A stretch of 64,000 bases of DNA from Erythrobacter sp. (GCA_027311945.1 DAICXZ010000003.1:1-64000), one strand, 5' to 3'. Shown: positions 11,221 to 22,796, counted from the first letter of the stretch. Program-made: numbers and translations. The notes: generated by a model from the letters alone, not told the origin.

Positions 11221-11868
11221 TCAGGCAGGCTTGAACTTTCCGTCGCTCTCGTCGAGCAGATGCAAAACGCCTTCGTTGATCGAGAAGTACGCTCCGCGCA
11301 GCGCCAGCTCGCCGGTCGGCTCCTTTTCCTGCACGCAGGGGAAGGTGCGCAGGTTGGCGAGGCTCACCTTGACCGCCTCGTGCTCCATCGCCCGTTCCGC
11401 CGGGCGACCGCTGGTACCATGCTCGGCTACAATCGGATCGCGCACCGAGTCGAGCATCGAAATCCACGAGGCGACAAAGCCGCCTTCGCCCAGCCGGTTG
11501 CCGTGGAGAGCCTGCGTCAGCGCGGCGTTGCAGCCGCCGCACATGCCGTGGCCCATCACCAGAATTTCGGTTACCTTCAGGAACTGCACAGCGAATTCGA
11601 GCGCGGCCGAAACACCGTGCTGGCCCGGCGTGGTCTCAAACGGGGGAACAAGCGCGGCGACATTGCGCACGACAAAAATCTCGCCCGGCGATACGTCAAA
11701 TATCTGCGTCGGGTCCACGCGGCTGTCGGAGCAGGCGATAATCATCACCTTGGGCTCCTGCCCTTCGCGCAGCGCTTCCCAGCGTTCACGGCTTTCAACA
11801 TAGCCGTTCTGGCGGAAGCGTGTGTAGCCATCGAGGAGGGCGGAAAAATCGGGTGTGAGCTTGGTCAT
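11221..11868 (-). CDS. can: Beta-class carbonic anhydrase
   Basis: The enzyme interconverts carbon dioxide and bicarbonate in the cytoplasm. The 215-aa product has the zinc ligands of the beta class: Cys46 with the Asp48-Arg50 dyad in ACSDSR, and His107 and Cys110 in GHGMCGGC. The start is ATG 11868; the longer open frame to 11952 runs into the promoter region of lipA. The gene diverges from lipA across about 60 bp. The symbol is by class only. Confidence 0.93.
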   Translation of the reverse strand: MTKLTPDFSALLDGYTRFRQNGYVESRERWEALREGQEPKVMIIACSDSRVDPTQIFDVSPGEIFVVRNVAALVPPFETTPGQHGVSAALEFAVQFLKVTEILVMGHGMCGGCNAALTQALHGNRLGEGGFVASWISMLDSVRDPIVAEHGTSGRPAERAMEHEAVKVSLANLRTFPCVQEKEPTGELALRGAYFSINEGVLHLLDESDGKFKPA

Positions 11869-11930
11869 GAGGCGGTCCTGTGCCCCAGCGGCATTGCCTA
11901 TGGCAAGAGGCTTGCTTAAGTGGGGGCGTG

Positions 11931-12866
11931 ATGAACGACCTCTCCGCCGCACCGAACCCCGAAAGACGACGCAAGCCCGACTGGATTCGCGTCAAGGCTC
12001 CAGTCTCCAAGGGCTATAACGAAACGCGCAAATTGATGCGCAGTCTCGGCCTCAACACCGTGTGCGAAGAGGCCGCCTGCCCGAACATCGGCGAGTGCTG
12101 GACCAAGAAGCACGCCACGGTGATGATTCTGGGCGATGTGTGCACCCGCGCCTGCGCCTTCTGCAACGTGAAGACGGGGATGCCCCGGATGGTCGACCCG
12201 CTCGAGCCCGAGCATGTCGCCACTGCTGCCGCCGAGATGGGGCTTGAGCATATCGTCATCACCAGCGTCGACCGCGACGACCTGCCCGATGGCGGGGCAG
12301 GGCAGTTCGTAAAGGTAATCGAGGCGCTGCGCCGCGAAACGCCGAACACCACCATCGAGATTCTAACACCCGATTTTCGCGGCAAGATGCGCGCGAGCGT
12401 CGAGGCGATCTGCGCCGCCGGGCCGGACGTTTATAACCATAACCTTGAAACCGTTCCCCGGCTCTATCCCACCATCCGCCCCGGCGCCCGCTACTATGCC
12501 TCCCTGCGGCTGCTCGAAGAGGTGAAGCGGCACGATCCGATGATCTTCACCAAGTCAGGCATCATGCTCGGGCTGGGCGAGCAGCGGCTCGAAGTGCATC
12601 AGGTGATGGACGATATGCGCTCTGCCGAGGTCGATTTCCTCACCATGGGGCAATATCTCCAGCCGACCCCGAAGCACACACCGGTGATCGAATTCGTCGA
12701 GCCGAAGACGTTCAACGCCTATGGCTCGATTGCGCGTGCCAAGGGCTTCCTGCAGGTCGCTTCCAGCCCGCTCACCCGGTCGAGCTATCACGCGGGCGAA
12801 GACTTTGCCGAAATGCGCGCCGCGCGCGAAGCGAAGCTGGCAAAGCAGACCCAGAAGAACGCCTGA
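11931..12866 (+). CDS. lipA: Lipoyl synthase
   Basis: LipA is a radical SAM enzyme that inserts two sulfur atoms into octanoyl groups on E2 and H-protein subunits. The 311-aa product carries the auxiliary cluster motif C-x4-C-x5-C ([12 protein letters not shown]), the radical SAM motif CTRACAFC, and the C-terminal RSSY motif that ligates the auxiliary cluster. ATG 11931 is chosen because the upstream in-frame codons have no homology. One target, PdhC, is encoded in this window at 37027-38313. Its stop shares a base with the next start (TGATG). Confidence 0.97.
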   Translation: MNDLSAAPNPERRRKPDWIRVKAPVSKGYNETRKLMRSLGLNTVCEEAACPNIGECWTKKHATVMILGDVCTRACAFCNVKTGMPRMVDPLEPEHVATAAAEMGLEHIVITSVDRDDLPDGGAGQFVKVIEALRRETPNTTIEILTPDFRGKMRASVEAICAAGPDVYNHNLETVPRLYPTIRPGARYYASLRLLEEVKRHDPMIFTKSGIMLGLGEQRLEVHQVMDDMRSAEVDFLTMGQYLQPTPKHTPVIEFVEPKTFNAYGSIARAKGFLQVASSPLTRSSYHAGEDFAEMRAAREAKLAKQTQKNA

Positions 12867-13327
12867 TGCCTGCCATCCGAGAGACCCGCGCGCTGCCCTA
12901 CAGCGCCGAGCAGATGTTCGACCTCGTGGCGGACGTTGGCAACTACAGCAAGTTCCTGCCCTGGGTCGTGGCCACGCGTATCCGCGACCGCACCGAAGAA
13001 GGCATGACCGCCGACATGTTGGTGGGCTTCAAGGCGCTGCGCGAGAAGTTCACCTCGCGCGTTTTGCTCGACCGGCCGAACCGCATCGACGTTCATTATG
13101 TCGATGGTCCGATGCGCGACCTCGATAACTGCTGGTTGTTCCACGACAGGGGCGAGGCTGGCTGCGAGATCGACTTCAGCGTCGACTTCGCGTTCAAGAA
13201 CCGCATGTTCGAAGCGCTGGCAGGCCAATATGTCGACCGCGCCTTCCGCAAGATGGTGGCAGCCTTCGAAACGCGCGCCGCCGAGCTTTACGGCAGCAAC
13301 AGCTCCAGCGCGCACAGCGTCGCCTGA
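12866..13327 (+). CDS. Coq10/RatA-like START-domain protein
   Basis: The 153-aa product is one START/polyketide-cyclase-like domain (LPYSAEQMFDLVADVGNYSKFLPW at the N-terminus, split in the family as LVADV-x3-FLPW; VDFAFKNRMFEALAG near the end). In mitochondria Coq10 binds ubiquinone and helps respiration; bacterial members are often labelled RatA toxin, but a toxin role is unproven for alphaproteobacteria. Coupling to lipA (1-bp overlap) fits a link with respiratory metabolism. Its 3' end overlaps the convergent pncC by 40 bp. Confidence 0.88.
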   Translation: MPAIRETRALPYSAEQMFDLVADVGNYSKFLPWVVATRIRDRTEEGMTADMLVGFKALREKFTSRVLLDRPNRIDVHYVDGPMRDLDNCWLFHDRGEAGCEIDFSVDFAFKNRMFEALAGQYVDRAFRKMVAAFETRAAELYGSNSSSAHSVA

Positions 13328-13788
13328 TAGCGCACTCCGGCGCGGGTGTGTTCGTCGAACAGGCGCTCTTCAGCCGTTGGCTGATCTTCTCCGCGCACCA
13401 TGCGCGCGAAGACAACAGTTCCAACCGGCTTGGTGGCGGTTCCGCCATCCGGCCCGGCGATCCCGCTGATCGCCACCGCGACGTCCGCCGCTTCGCTACG
13501 CTCAAGCGCGCCTTGCGCCATGGCATAGACACAGGCAACCGACACGGCACCGAAGGCATCGATGATATCGTGCGAAACGCCAAGGTCGCCGATTTTTGCG
13601 GCGTTGGAATAGGTGACGTAGCCGCGCTCCAGCACTGCGGAGGAACCAGGTACTTCGGTAAGGGCGGCGGCGACGAGGCCTCCGGTGCAGCTTTCCGCCA
13701 GCACGATCTTGCGACCGGCGGCGGCGTTCTCGGCGACAACGCGCTCCGCAAGGTCAGCGATCTGCTTGGGAAGGACGGTATCGGGCAT
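13288..13788 (-). CDS. pncC: CinA C-terminal family nicotinamide-nucleotide amidase
   Basis: PncC deamidates nicotinamide mononucleotide to nicotinic acid mononucleotide in pyridine nucleotide salvage. The 166-aa product is a stand-alone CinA C-terminal domain with the nucleophile region AESCTGGLVAA, RGYVTYSNAAK, and GIAGPDGGTATKPVGTV. ATG 13788 is preferred, since the frame upstream overlaps the neighbouring gene's end. Two bases separate it from the upstream stop, making it the third gene of ispDF-exported protein-pncC. Confidence 0.93.
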   Translation of the reverse strand: MPDTVLPKQIADLAERVVAENAAAGRKIVLAESCTGGLVAAALTEVPGSSAVLERGYVTYSNAAKIGDLGVSHDIIDAFGAVSVACVYAMAQGALERSEAADVAVAISGIAGPDGGTATKPVGTVVFARMVRGEDQPTAEERLFDEHTRAGVRYQATLCALELLLP

Positions 13789-13790
13789 GA

Positions 13791-14321
13791 TCAGTTCACC
13801 ACACATATCTTGGGTTTGTCGACCCCGACAAGGCTGAGGATAACGGCGGAGATCCGCCCCAGTTCCTCAGGCTCCAGCGGGGCAAAGGCCTCAGCCGCAC
13901 GTTCGATCCGGCGGCAATCGGCCACGGCCACCTGTGCGGCCACCTTTTGCGCAATCATCTCGTTAAACAGAGGGCGCACGACCTCGGGCGGCAGCTGATC
14001 GAGCTGGATCGGCATCTGCTGCTTCAGTTCGCCGGTGTCGACCATGCGGTTGAGCTCGCTGAGCGCGCCGGGCCAATTGGCATCCGCTACTGCGGTATAG
14101 CGCCGCGCAAGTTGCGCACCGCGGGCAGCCAGAAAACCATCGGCGGCAAGGTTTGCGCCGCAGCGACTGCGTACACCGCGCAAGGCATGTGGGACCGCGT
14201 AGATAACCATGGCGCTGACTTCCGCCTCGTTCACGCAGTCTCGCTGCACCTGAGCAAAGGCGGGCTGGGACGCGAGAGAAAGGGCGGCCAGCGCCAGCGC
14301 AGAGGACTTCGCAAGACTCAC
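13791..14321 (-). CDS. Exported protein of unknown function
   Basis: The 176-aa product has a signal peptide (SLAKSSALALAALSLASQPAFA, cleavage after AFA expected) and a mature helical domain with four Cys (QRDCVN, SRCGAN, VADCRR, KICVVN), which could form two disulfides. The start is GTG 14321, placed by the Shine-Dalgarno AAAGGAAC about 8 nt upstream; the ATG at 14393 would give a long non-signal extension inside ispDF. I recognise no domain. It lies 13 bp after ispDF. Confidence 0.8.
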   Translation of the reverse strand: MSLAKSSALALAALSLASQPAFAQVQRDCVNEAEVSAMVIYAVPHALRGVRSRCGANLAADGFLAARGAQLARRYTAVADANWPGALSELNRMVDTGELKQQMPIQLDQLPPEVVRPLFNEMIAQKVAAQVAVADCRRIERAAEAFAPLEPEELGRISAVILSLVGVDKPKICVVN

Positions 14322-14334
14322 GATATCGTTCCTT

Positions 14335-15501
14335 TCACAGCCGAACCATGGTGGCAATCGCCTGGGCGGCAATGCCTTCGCCGCGTCCGGCAAAGCCCAG
14401 TCTTTCGGTGGTGGTCGCTTTCACGGCAATGAATTCCTTGCCCACGCTTAACAGCTCGGCCAGCCGGGCGCGCATGGTTTCGCGGTGCGGGCCGATCTTC
14501 GGTGCTTCGCAGATGATCGTGACATCGACATTGCCAATGCCATAGCCACGCTCCTGCGCCAGCTTTGCGGCGTGAACGAGGAAACGGTCGGACGAGGCGT
14601 CCTTCCACTGCGGGTCGGACGGTGGGAAGTGCTGGCCAATATCGCCCGCCGCCACCGCGCCAAGGATCGCATCGACCAGCGCATGGATCGCCACATCGGC
14701 ATCCGAATGTCCTGCAAGGCCTTTGTCGTGCTCGATCTTGACGCCGCACAGCCACAGCTCCTCACCCGGAGCAAGGCGGTGAACGTCATAGCCCATGCCG
14801 GTGCGGACCGGGGGCAGGGCGCTCGCTTGCTGATCCACGAAATCCTCCTTGAAGGTGAGCTTGGCGAGCCGTTCGTCGCCATCGACCAATGCCACCGTGC
14901 CGCCATGGGCGCGCAGCACCTGTGCATCGTCTCCCGCATCTGGCGCGCCTTGCCATGCGCGATGGGCGGCAAGAATGTCGGCAAAGCGAAAGGCCTGCGG
15001 GGTCTGCACCCGACGCAGTTGATCGCGCTTGGCATCGGCCTCCATCAGCCCATCGCGCGCAACAATCATCGAATCGACCACCGGCATCACGGGGATCGCG
15101 CCGGGGTGCTGGGCCAGCGCACCGACAAGCCGCGCGATAACCTCGGGCGGACAATCGGGCCGGGCGGCATCGTGGATCAGCACTGCTTGCGGATCGTGCG
15201 CCGCCAAGGCCTCCAGACCAAGGGCAACGCTCTCCTGCCGCGTGGCACCGCCGGTCACGAGGAGAATATCCGAAAGCCCGCCGAATATCTCGGCCACCAG
15301 CGCATCCGCGCCTTCTGGGATTACCACGGCAATAGGCGACACAGCGGCAGCGCTCAGCGCCTCGACCGCCTGCCGCAAAACCGGCTTACCGCGCCACAGC
15401 GCGAACTGCTTGGGCAGCGGCTGATCGGCGCGAAGGCCCTTGCCAGCGGCGACGATCACGGCAGCGCGTCCGGGGCGGGTAGGGGAGGGTGAATGGGTCA
15501 T
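14335..15501 (-). CDS. ispDF: Bifunctional IspD-IspF isoprenoid enzyme
   Basis: This 388-aa fusion carries out two non-consecutive steps of the MEP pathway: MEP cytidylyltransferase (IspD, about residues 10-225) and 2-C-methylerythritol 2,4-cyclodiphosphate synthase (IspF, about 230-388). IspD shows VIVAAGKGLRADQPLPKQ and IHDAARP; IspF shows GMGYDVHRL, GHSDADVAIHALVDAILGA and FPPSDPQWK. Fusion of these two domains is known from many alphaproteobacteria. ATG 15501 is used because the open frame upstream lacks homology. Confidence 0.97.
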   Translation of the reverse strand: MTHSPSPTRPGRAAVIVAAGKGLRADQPLPKQFALWRGKPVLRQAVEALSAAAVSPIAVVIPEGADALVAEIFGGLSDILLVTGGATRQESVALGLEALAAHDPQAVLIHDAARPDCPPEVIARLVGALAQHPGAIPVMPVVDSMIVARDGLMEADAKRDQLRRVQTPQAFRFADILAAHRAWQGAPDAGDDAQVLRAHGGTVALVDGDERLAKLTFKEDFVDQQASALPPVRTGMGYDVHRLAPGEELWLCGVKIEHDKGLAGHSDADVAIHALVDAILGAVAAGDIGQHFPPSDPQWKDASSDRFLVHAAKLAQERGYGIGNVDVTIICEAPKIGPHRETMRARLAELLSVGKEFIAVKATTTERLGFAGRGEGIAAQAIATMVRL

Positions 15502-15585
15502 GGCAGGCCACGCGCGGGCTAGCGACTTGCCGCGCCCCTCGCAATCCACTATGCGCCTGCCCATATTTTAGGCACACCCTTTTCC

Positions 15586-16602
15586 ATGAGCACTTTACCC
15601 CCTCCTCCGGCCTTGAAGCCGATCATGGTCGGCCCGGTCGAGGTCGCCTGTCCAGTCGTGCTCGCGCCGATGACGGGCGTGACCGACCTGCCGTTCCGCC
15701 GCATCGTGCGCCGCTATGGCTCAGGGCTCAACGTCACCGAGATGATCGCCAGCGAGGCGGCCATCCGCGAAACGCGCCAGTCGGTGCAGAAGGCGGCGTG
15801 GCACGCGACCGAGGAACCGGTCTCGATGCAACTGGTCGGCTGCGACCCACAGAGCATGGCCGAAGCGGCCAAGCTGCAAGAGGGCAACGGCGCGGCGATC
15901 ATCGACATCAATTTCGGCTGCCCGGTGCGCAAGGTCGTCGGCCAGTTTGCTGGCAGCGCGCTGATGCGCGAGGTGCCGCTGGCGATCAAACTGATGGAAG
16001 CCACGGTGAAGGCCGTGAAAGTGCCGGTCACCGTGAAGATGCGGATGGGCTGGGATCACGCCAGCCTCAACGCGCCCGAGCTTGCCCGCATCGCGCAGGA
16101 TCTCGGCGTGCAGCTGATCACGGTGCACGGCCGCACGCGTAACCAGATGTACAAGGGCAGCGCCGACTGGGCTTTCATCCGCAAGGTGAAGGACGCGGTG
16201 ACGATCCCCGTTATCGCCAACGGCGACATCTGCACCATCGACGATGCCGCCAGAGCACTCGAACAATCGGGCGCCGACGGTATCATGATCGGCCGCGGTG
16301 CCTATGGCAGGCCGTGGCTGCTGGGGCAGATCATGCACTGGTGGCAGACCGGCGAAAAGCGCGAGATACCGAGTTTCGGCGAGCAATACCGCCTCGTGGT
16401 GGAGCATTACACCATGATGCTCGATCATTATGGCGAGGATGTGGGCGTGAAAATCGCGCGCAAGCATCTGGGCTGGTACACCAAGGGGATGCACGGCTCA
16501 GCCGAGTTCCGCAACAAGGTGAACTTCGTGGATGATCCGCGGCAGGTGCTGGCCGATCTTGCAGAGTTTTACGATCCCTTCCTGCACCGAAGAGCCGCGT
16601 GA
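15586..16602 (+). CDS. dusB: tRNA-dihydrouridine synthase DusB (NifR3)
   Basis: DusB is an FMN enzyme that reduces uridines in the tRNA D loop. The 338-aa TIM-barrel protein shows [12 protein letters not shown] (27-38), MQLVGCDP (81-88), the catalytic Cys112 in [28 protein letters not shown] and [13 protein letters not shown]. In alphaproteobacteria this gene (historically nifR3) opens the ntr operon, exactly as here; its stop overlaps the ntrB start (GTGA). Confidence 0.97.
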   Translation: MSTLPPPPALKPIMVGPVEVACPVVLAPMTGVTDLPFRRIVRRYGSGLNVTEMIASEAAIRETRQSVQKAAWHATEEPVSMQLVGCDPQSMAEAAKLQEGNGAAIIDINFGCPVRKVVGQFAGSALMREVPLAIKLMEATVKAVKVPVTVKMRMGWDHASLNAPELARIAQDLGVQLITVHGRTRNQMYKGSADWAFIRKVKDAVTIPVIANGDICTIDDAARALEQSGADGIMIGRGAYGRPWLLGQIMHWWQTGEKREIPSFGEQYRLVVEHYTMMLDHYGEDVGVKIARKHLGWYTKGMHGSAEFRNKVNFVDDPRQVLADLAEFYDPFLHRRAA

Positions 16603-17686
16603 GCGAAAGCGCCAGCCCCCAGTCCGGCACGCGCCCCGATGCGCGCGACCAGATCGCCGGGGTGGGCTTCGCAATGCTGCTGGTTGGCCCCGATCTCGCT
16701 ATCGTGGAGGCCAACCCCGCCGCTGAGAGCATGATTGGGATCAGCGCCCGCCGACTGATGGGCCGTAGCCTGCTCGAAATCGTGAACTTCGAGCAGCAGC
16801 ACCTCGTTGATAAACTGCGCAAGGGCGAAACCCAGCTGATCGTGCGCGGCCTCGAACTGAAGCTCGGCGAAACACGAATACGGACCAATCTGACGGTATC
16901 TCCGATGCCGGTTCATCCCGGTTGGCGGGTCGTCACCCTGTCCGAAAAGGGGCAGGGCGAGCTGCTCGACGACGAGGAGCGCCGCGCGAACCTGCGCGGC
17001 CCCGCCGTGCTGGCGCACGAGATCAAGAACCCGCTCGCCGCCATCCGTGGGGCCGCGCAGCTGCTCGGGCGCAAGGCTAAGGAAGGCGAACTCGCCTGGA
17101 CCCGTCTCATTGCCGACGAGGTCGACCGGATCGCCGCGCTGATCGACCGGATGCAGCGGCTGGGCCGCGAACGCGCCGAGCCGATCGGACCGGTGAACCT
17201 CCACACCGCAATCCACCGCGCTTACGAGACGGTGCAGATAGCCACCGACCTCTCGGTCACCTGGCGCGAGGAGTTCGATCCCTCGCTGCCGCCGGTGATG
17301 GCCAACGAAGGGGCGCTGGTTCAGGTGCTGGTCAACCTCATGGCCAATGCCCGCGACGCCTGCGGCGGGGCCGCCGATCCGCAAATCGTGATCCGCACCC
17401 GCTTTGTCAGCGGGCTGGTGATGAACGTCATGCGGCTGGGGCGCTCGGTGAAGCTGCCGATCGAGATAACCGTCAGCGACAACGGGCCGGGCGTCGACGC
17501 CACCCTGCGCGACCACATCTTCGAACCGTTCGTCTCCAGCAAACCCAATGGGCAGGGCCTCGGCCTGGCGCTCGTGCAGAAACTGGTGCGCGACATGGAT
17601 GGGCGCATCACCCACGAGCGTGATGAAACGGAAGGATGGACGCATTTCCGCATCCACCTGCCGATGGCGAAACCGGAGAAGGCTGC

Positions 17687-17690
<4 letters not shown>
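16599..17690 (+). CDS. ntrB: Nitrogen regulation sensor kinase NtrB
   Basis: NtrB phosphorylates NtrC when nitrogen is limiting and is controlled by PII protein. The 363-aa soluble protein has an N-terminal PAS domain (about 20-115), a dimerisation/phosphoacceptor helix with His140 in [14 protein letters not shown], and a GHKL ATPase domain ([33 protein letters not shown]). The start is GTG 16599 overlapping dusB, and the stop overlaps ntrC (ATGA), so all three are translationally coupled. Confidence 0.96.
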
Positions 17691-19096
<1,406 letters not shown>

Positions 19097-19154
19097 CTGC
19101 GACGCACAAAATATCGCTTGCCCATCGGCAACAGCAGTGTTGTATGATTGCAAC

Positions 19155-21392
19155 GTGAACTCTGTCAGCCCATCCGTTCGAGAGACAGCCGTCGGTCGGC
19201 GCTCACCGCGCTGGTGGCGGCGCACGCAACTCGCGGCGCGGCGGATGAACCTTTTCCTGTGGCTGGAAGTGCTGGCCGCCATCTCGCTGGTGGCGATGCT
19301 GGGGGCGGCATGGTTCTACCTCACGGGCCGTTCGGACCCTGACGAACTCGTCCCCTCGGTCGAAGCAGCGATGCTGCTGGTGGGCACGCTTATTCCCGCA
19401 CTTGCGCTCGTGGTTCTCTGGGGGCGGCGCATCGCGATCCGCCGCGCGGGTGGCACCACCGCGCGGCTGCACGTCAACATGGTGTTCTTCTTCTCGCTGG
19501 TCGCGGCGATCCCCACGCTGATCGTAGCTGTGTTCGCCAGCCTGCTGTTCCAGTCTGGGGTGGAGTTCTGGTTTTCGAGCGATTCGCGCGGAATCATGGA
19601 AAACGCCAACAAGGTGGCAGAGGGGTTCTACAACGAAAACCAGCTCGACGTTGGCAACAACACCACCGCCATGGCGGTCGACCTTAGGTACTTCCTTGAG
19701 GAAAACTCGGTTACCAGCCCAGAGTTCGAAGAGTTCTTCGGGCTTCAGGTCTACTATCGCGAGCTGAACGAAAGCGCGATCCTGCAGCTGGCACCGGACG
19801 GCACTTTGCGCACCGCAGCCATTGTCGACCCACAAGACGACCCTGACCGCGTGCGTATAACCCCGCAAACCATCGGGCAGCTGAAGAGTGGCGAGCCTGT
19901 GGTCATCAACGCGACTCCCGAGCGGGTCGAGGCAGTGAGCACTCTCGATGCCGACCTCGGCGTCTATCTCTACGCCGCGCGCAATTCCGACCCGGATGTG
20001 ATGGCGCTCTACAGCCGGGCCGAAAATGTAGTCAACGACTACGATGCGCTGATCTCGCGGATGCGGTCGTTGCAGCTGCGATATAACCTTGCGCTGTTTG
20101 CGATGTCACTTGCGCTGGTAGGCATTGCAGTGTGGGCTGCCTTGCGGTTTGCCGACCGGCAGGTGAAGCCGGTCGCTGAATTGGCCGCTGCCGCGCGCGA
20201 GATCGGCAGCGGCAACTACGCGATCCGCGTCAACGGGCGTACAGGCCCCGACGAGATCGGCCTTCTCAACCGCGCCTTCAACCGCATGAGCCAGCAGATC
20301 GAGCGCCAGACCGATGCCTTGATCGGCGCCAACCACCAGCTCGACGAGCGGCGCACCTTCATCGAGGCAGTGCTGCAATCGATCACCGCCGGGATCATCT
20401 CGGTCGATCCGGCGGGCGAGGTCCTGCTCATGAACCAATCGGCGCAGGAGCTGCTGGTGAGTGGGGAGGGCGAGCCCCCCATCGGTGCTTCCCTGGCTGA
20501 CGTAGCACCCCAATTTGCCGAGCTCGTGGAAAGCGGCAAGGACAGCGGCATTCTCCAGATCAGCCGCGACAGCGAACTGCTGACGCTGGCGGTCAAGCTA
20601 ACGCGCTCGGCGGGCGGCCGGGTGATCACATTCGAGGACATAACCCGCCAGTTGCTCGACCAGCGGCAGGCGGCCTGGTCGGACGTGGCGCGCCACATCG
20701 CGCACGAGATCAAGAACCCGCTGACTCCGATCCAGCTCGCAACCGAGCGCCTCAAGCGCCGCTATGGCCGCCAGATCGTGGAGGATGTGGCGCTGTTCGA
20801 CGAACTGACCGGCACGATAATCCGGCAGGTGGGCGACCTGCGCAAGATGGTCGACGAGTTCTCAAGCTTCGCCCGGTTGCCCAAGCCCGTGTTCCGTCCG
20901 GAAGACCCGCTCGACCTCGCCCGGCAGGCGCTGTTTCTGCAGGAAGTGGGGCATCCCGAAATCAGCTATGGCTTCACCGCCTCGGGCGAAATACCGCATA
21001 TCGATTGCGACCGGCACCAATTCGGGCAGGCCATGACCAATGTGCTGAAGAACGCCGCAGAAGCCATCGATGCGCGCCGCCGCGATGCCCCGCTGGACTG
21101 GCGCGGGCGCGTAAACGTCGAGGTCAGCCTGCATGGCCAGACGTTGCAGATCGACGTGAGCGACAACGGCATCGGCCTGCCGCAAGGACGCGAAAACATC
21201 ATCGAACCCTATGTGACGACGCGCGAGAAGGGCACCGGCCTTGGCCTCGCGATCGTGAAGAAGATTGTCGAAGAACACGGCGGCGACCTGAGTTTTGCCA
21301 ATCTGCCAGAAGGCGGAGCCAAGGCCACCTTGCGTTTTGCGGTCGATCCGGCCGCCCCCGACCGCAACCACGACAGTGAGGCGGCGGAATGA
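19155..21392 (+). CDS. ntrY: Nitrogen regulation membrane sensor kinase NtrY
   Basis: NtrY is the membrane-bound kinase paired with NtrX, linked in alphaproteobacteria to nitrogen and redox responses. From GTG 19155 it has 745 aa: three hydrophobic helices near the N-terminus, an extracytoplasmic sensor region, a further membrane helix, HAMP (about residues 335-390), PAS, the phospho-acceptor His in [16 protein letters not shown], and an ATPase domain (NVLKNAAEAIDAR, GTGLGLAIVKKIV). The start is uncertain: no Shine-Dalgarno is obvious at 19155, and ATG 19245 (MNLFLWLEV) is an alternative. The frame opening at 19020 overlaps ntrC and is unlikely to be used. Confidence 0.93.
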   Translation: MNSVSPSVRETAVGRRSPRWWRRTQLAARRMNLFLWLEVLAAISLVAMLGAAWFYLTGRSDPDELVPSVEAAMLLVGTLIPALALVVLWGRRIAIRRAGGTTARLHVNMVFFFSLVAAIPTLIVAVFASLLFQSGVEFWFSSDSRGIMENANKVAEGFYNENQLDVGNNTTAMAVDLRYFLEENSVTSPEFEEFFGLQVYYRELNESAILQLAPDGTLRTAAIVDPQDDPDRVRITPQTIGQLKSGEPVVINATPERVEAVSTLDADLGVYLYAARNSDPDVMALYSRAENVVNDYDALISRMRSLQLRYNLALFAMSLALVGIAVWAALRFADRQVKPVAELAAAAREIGSGNYAIRVNGRTGPDEIGLLNRAFNRMSQQIERQTDALIGANHQLDERRTFIEAVLQSITAGIISVDPAGEVLLMNQSAQELLVSGEGEPPIGASLADVAPQFAELVESGKDSGILQISRDSELLTLAVKLTRSAGGRVITFEDITRQLLDQRQAAWSDVARHIAHEIKNPLTPIQLATERLKRRYGRQIVEDVALFDELTGTIIRQVGDLRKMVDEFSSFARLPKPVFRPEDPLDLARQALFLQEVGHPEISYGFTASGEIPHIDCDRHQFGQAMTNVLKNAAEAIDARRRDAPLDWRGRVNVEVSLHGQTLQIDVSDNGIGLPQGRENIIEPYVTTREKGTGLGLAIVKKIVEEHGGDLSFANLPEGGAKATLRFAVDPAAPDRNHDSEAAE

Positions 21393-21413
21393 TTAGCAGC
21401 GGAGTAATCTGAA

Positions 21414-22796
21414 ATGGCGCTCGATATCCTTGTGGTCGACGACGAACGCGACATTCGCGATCTGGTGGCGGGCGTGCTCAGCGACGAAGGCTACGACAGC
21501 CGCACCGCCGGCGACAGCGTCAGCGCACTGGCGATGATCGACGAAAGCCGCCCCAGCCTGGTGCTGCTCGATGTGTGGCTGCATGGCAGTCCGATGGACG
21601 GGCTCGAGGTGCTCGAGGCGATCAAGGCGCGCGAGCCCGATCTGCCGGTGATCGTGTTCTCCGGTCACGGCAACATCGACACCGCCGTCGCCGCGGTCAG
21701 CCGCGGGGCGATGGACTTTATCGAAAAGCCGTTCGAGGCGGAGCGGCTCCTTCACCTGGTCGCCCGCGCCACCGAGACCGAGCGCCTGCGCCGCGAAAAT
21801 GCACGGCTGCGCGAAGATCTCGCATCGCTGGAGGAGTTCACCGGCAACTCCTCCATCATCAACCAGCTGCGGGCGACATTGAAGCGAGTTGCAGGGACTG
21901 GCAGCCGGGTGTTGGTCAGCGGCCCCGCCGGTTCGGGTAAGGAAGTGGCCGCGCGGCTGCTCCACGCATGGAGCCCGCGTGCCGACAAGTCGTTCGTTTC
22001 GGTCAACTGCGCGCGCATCACGCCCGAGCGGTTCGAACAGGAACTGTTCGGCGAAGAGGTGGACGGCAAGCTGGTGCGGCCCGGCCTGCTCGAAATGGCG
22101 CATGGCGGAACGCTGCACCTCGACGAGATTGCCGACATGCCCGAGAGCACCCAGGCGCGCATCCTGCGCGTGCTGACCGACCAGAGCTTCGTGCGCGTGG
22201 GCGGCAACCGCCAGGTAGGAGTGGACGTGCGCGTGGTCTCCTCCACCGCGCGCGACCTAGAAGCCGAAATTGCCGAGAAACGTTTTCGCGAGGACCTGTT
22301 CTATCGCCTCAACGTGGTGCCGATCACTATCCCGGCACTCTCGGAACGGCGCGAGGATATTCCCGCGCTCGCCGATCATTTCTTCACCCGCTATGCCCGC
22401 GAGCAGGGGCTTGAGCCGGGCACAATCGAGGACGAGGCCAACGCCGCGCTTCAGGCATACGACTGGCCCGGCAACGTGCGTCAGCTGCGCAATGTGATCG
22501 AGCGCACGGTGATCCTCGCCCCGCGCGAGAAGTTCTCGACCATAAGCGCCGACATGCTGCCTCCCGAAGTCACCGGATCATCGGGCGAGGGCGGGGGCGG
22601 CATCGCGGCCTTGATGGGCGTGCCGCTGCGCGAGGCGCGCGAAAGCTTCGAGCGCGAATATCTGCGCATCCAGATTCGTCGATTCTCGGGAAATATTTCG
22701 CGCACCGCGAGTTTCATTGGGATGGAACGCTCGGCCTTGCATCGCAAGCTCAAGCTGCTCGGCATGACCGAACGCGACGGAGGTGGGGCGGAGTAA
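21414..22796 (+). CDS. ntrX: Nitrogen response regulator NtrX (lacks GAFTGA loop)
   Basis: NtrX is the response regulator of NtrY. The 460-aa protein has a receiver domain (Asp53 in LLDVWLHG), an AAA+ domain with Walker A GPAGSGKE (170-177) and Walker B-like LHLDEIADMP, and a Fis-type helix-turn-helix (FSGNISRTASFIGMERSALHRKLK). Where NtrC-type activators have GAFTGA, this protein reads GEEVDGKLVR (213-222), so the sigma-54 contact loop is absent. It therefore probably regulates transcription without sigma-54, as suggested for other alphaproteobacterial NtrX proteins. It lies 21 bp after ntrY. Confidence 0.95.
   Translation: MALDILVVDDERDIRDLVAGVLSDEGYDSRTAGDSVSALAMIDESRPSLVLLDVWLHGSPMDGLEVLEAIKAREPDLPVIVFSGHGNIDTAVAAVSRGAMDFIEKPFEAERLLHLVARATETERLRRENARLREDLASLEEFTGNSSIINQLRATLKRVAGTGSRVLVSGPAGSGKEVAARLLHAWSPRADKSFVSVNCARITPERFEQELFGEEVDGKLVRPGLLEMAHGGTLHLDEIADMPESTQARILRVLTDQSFVRVGGNRQVGVDVRVVSSTARDLEAEIAEKRFREDLFYRLNVVPITIPALSERREDIPALADHFFTRYAREQGLEPGTIEDEANAALQAYDWPGNVRQLRNVIERTVILAPREKFSTISADMLPPEVTGSSGEGGGGIAALMGVPLREARESFEREYLRIQIRRFSGNISRTASFIGMERSALHRKLKLLGMTERDGGGAE

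Noticed and set aside
12866-13327. RatA toxin of a toxin-antitoxin system
   Set aside because: There is no RatB-like partner next to it. The gene is coupled to lipA and fits the Coq10-like START family, so a toxin label is not supported.
13288-13788. Competence-damage protein CinA
   Set aside because: Only the C-terminal amidase domain is present. The N-terminal domain of full-length CinA is absent, so PncC is the better name.
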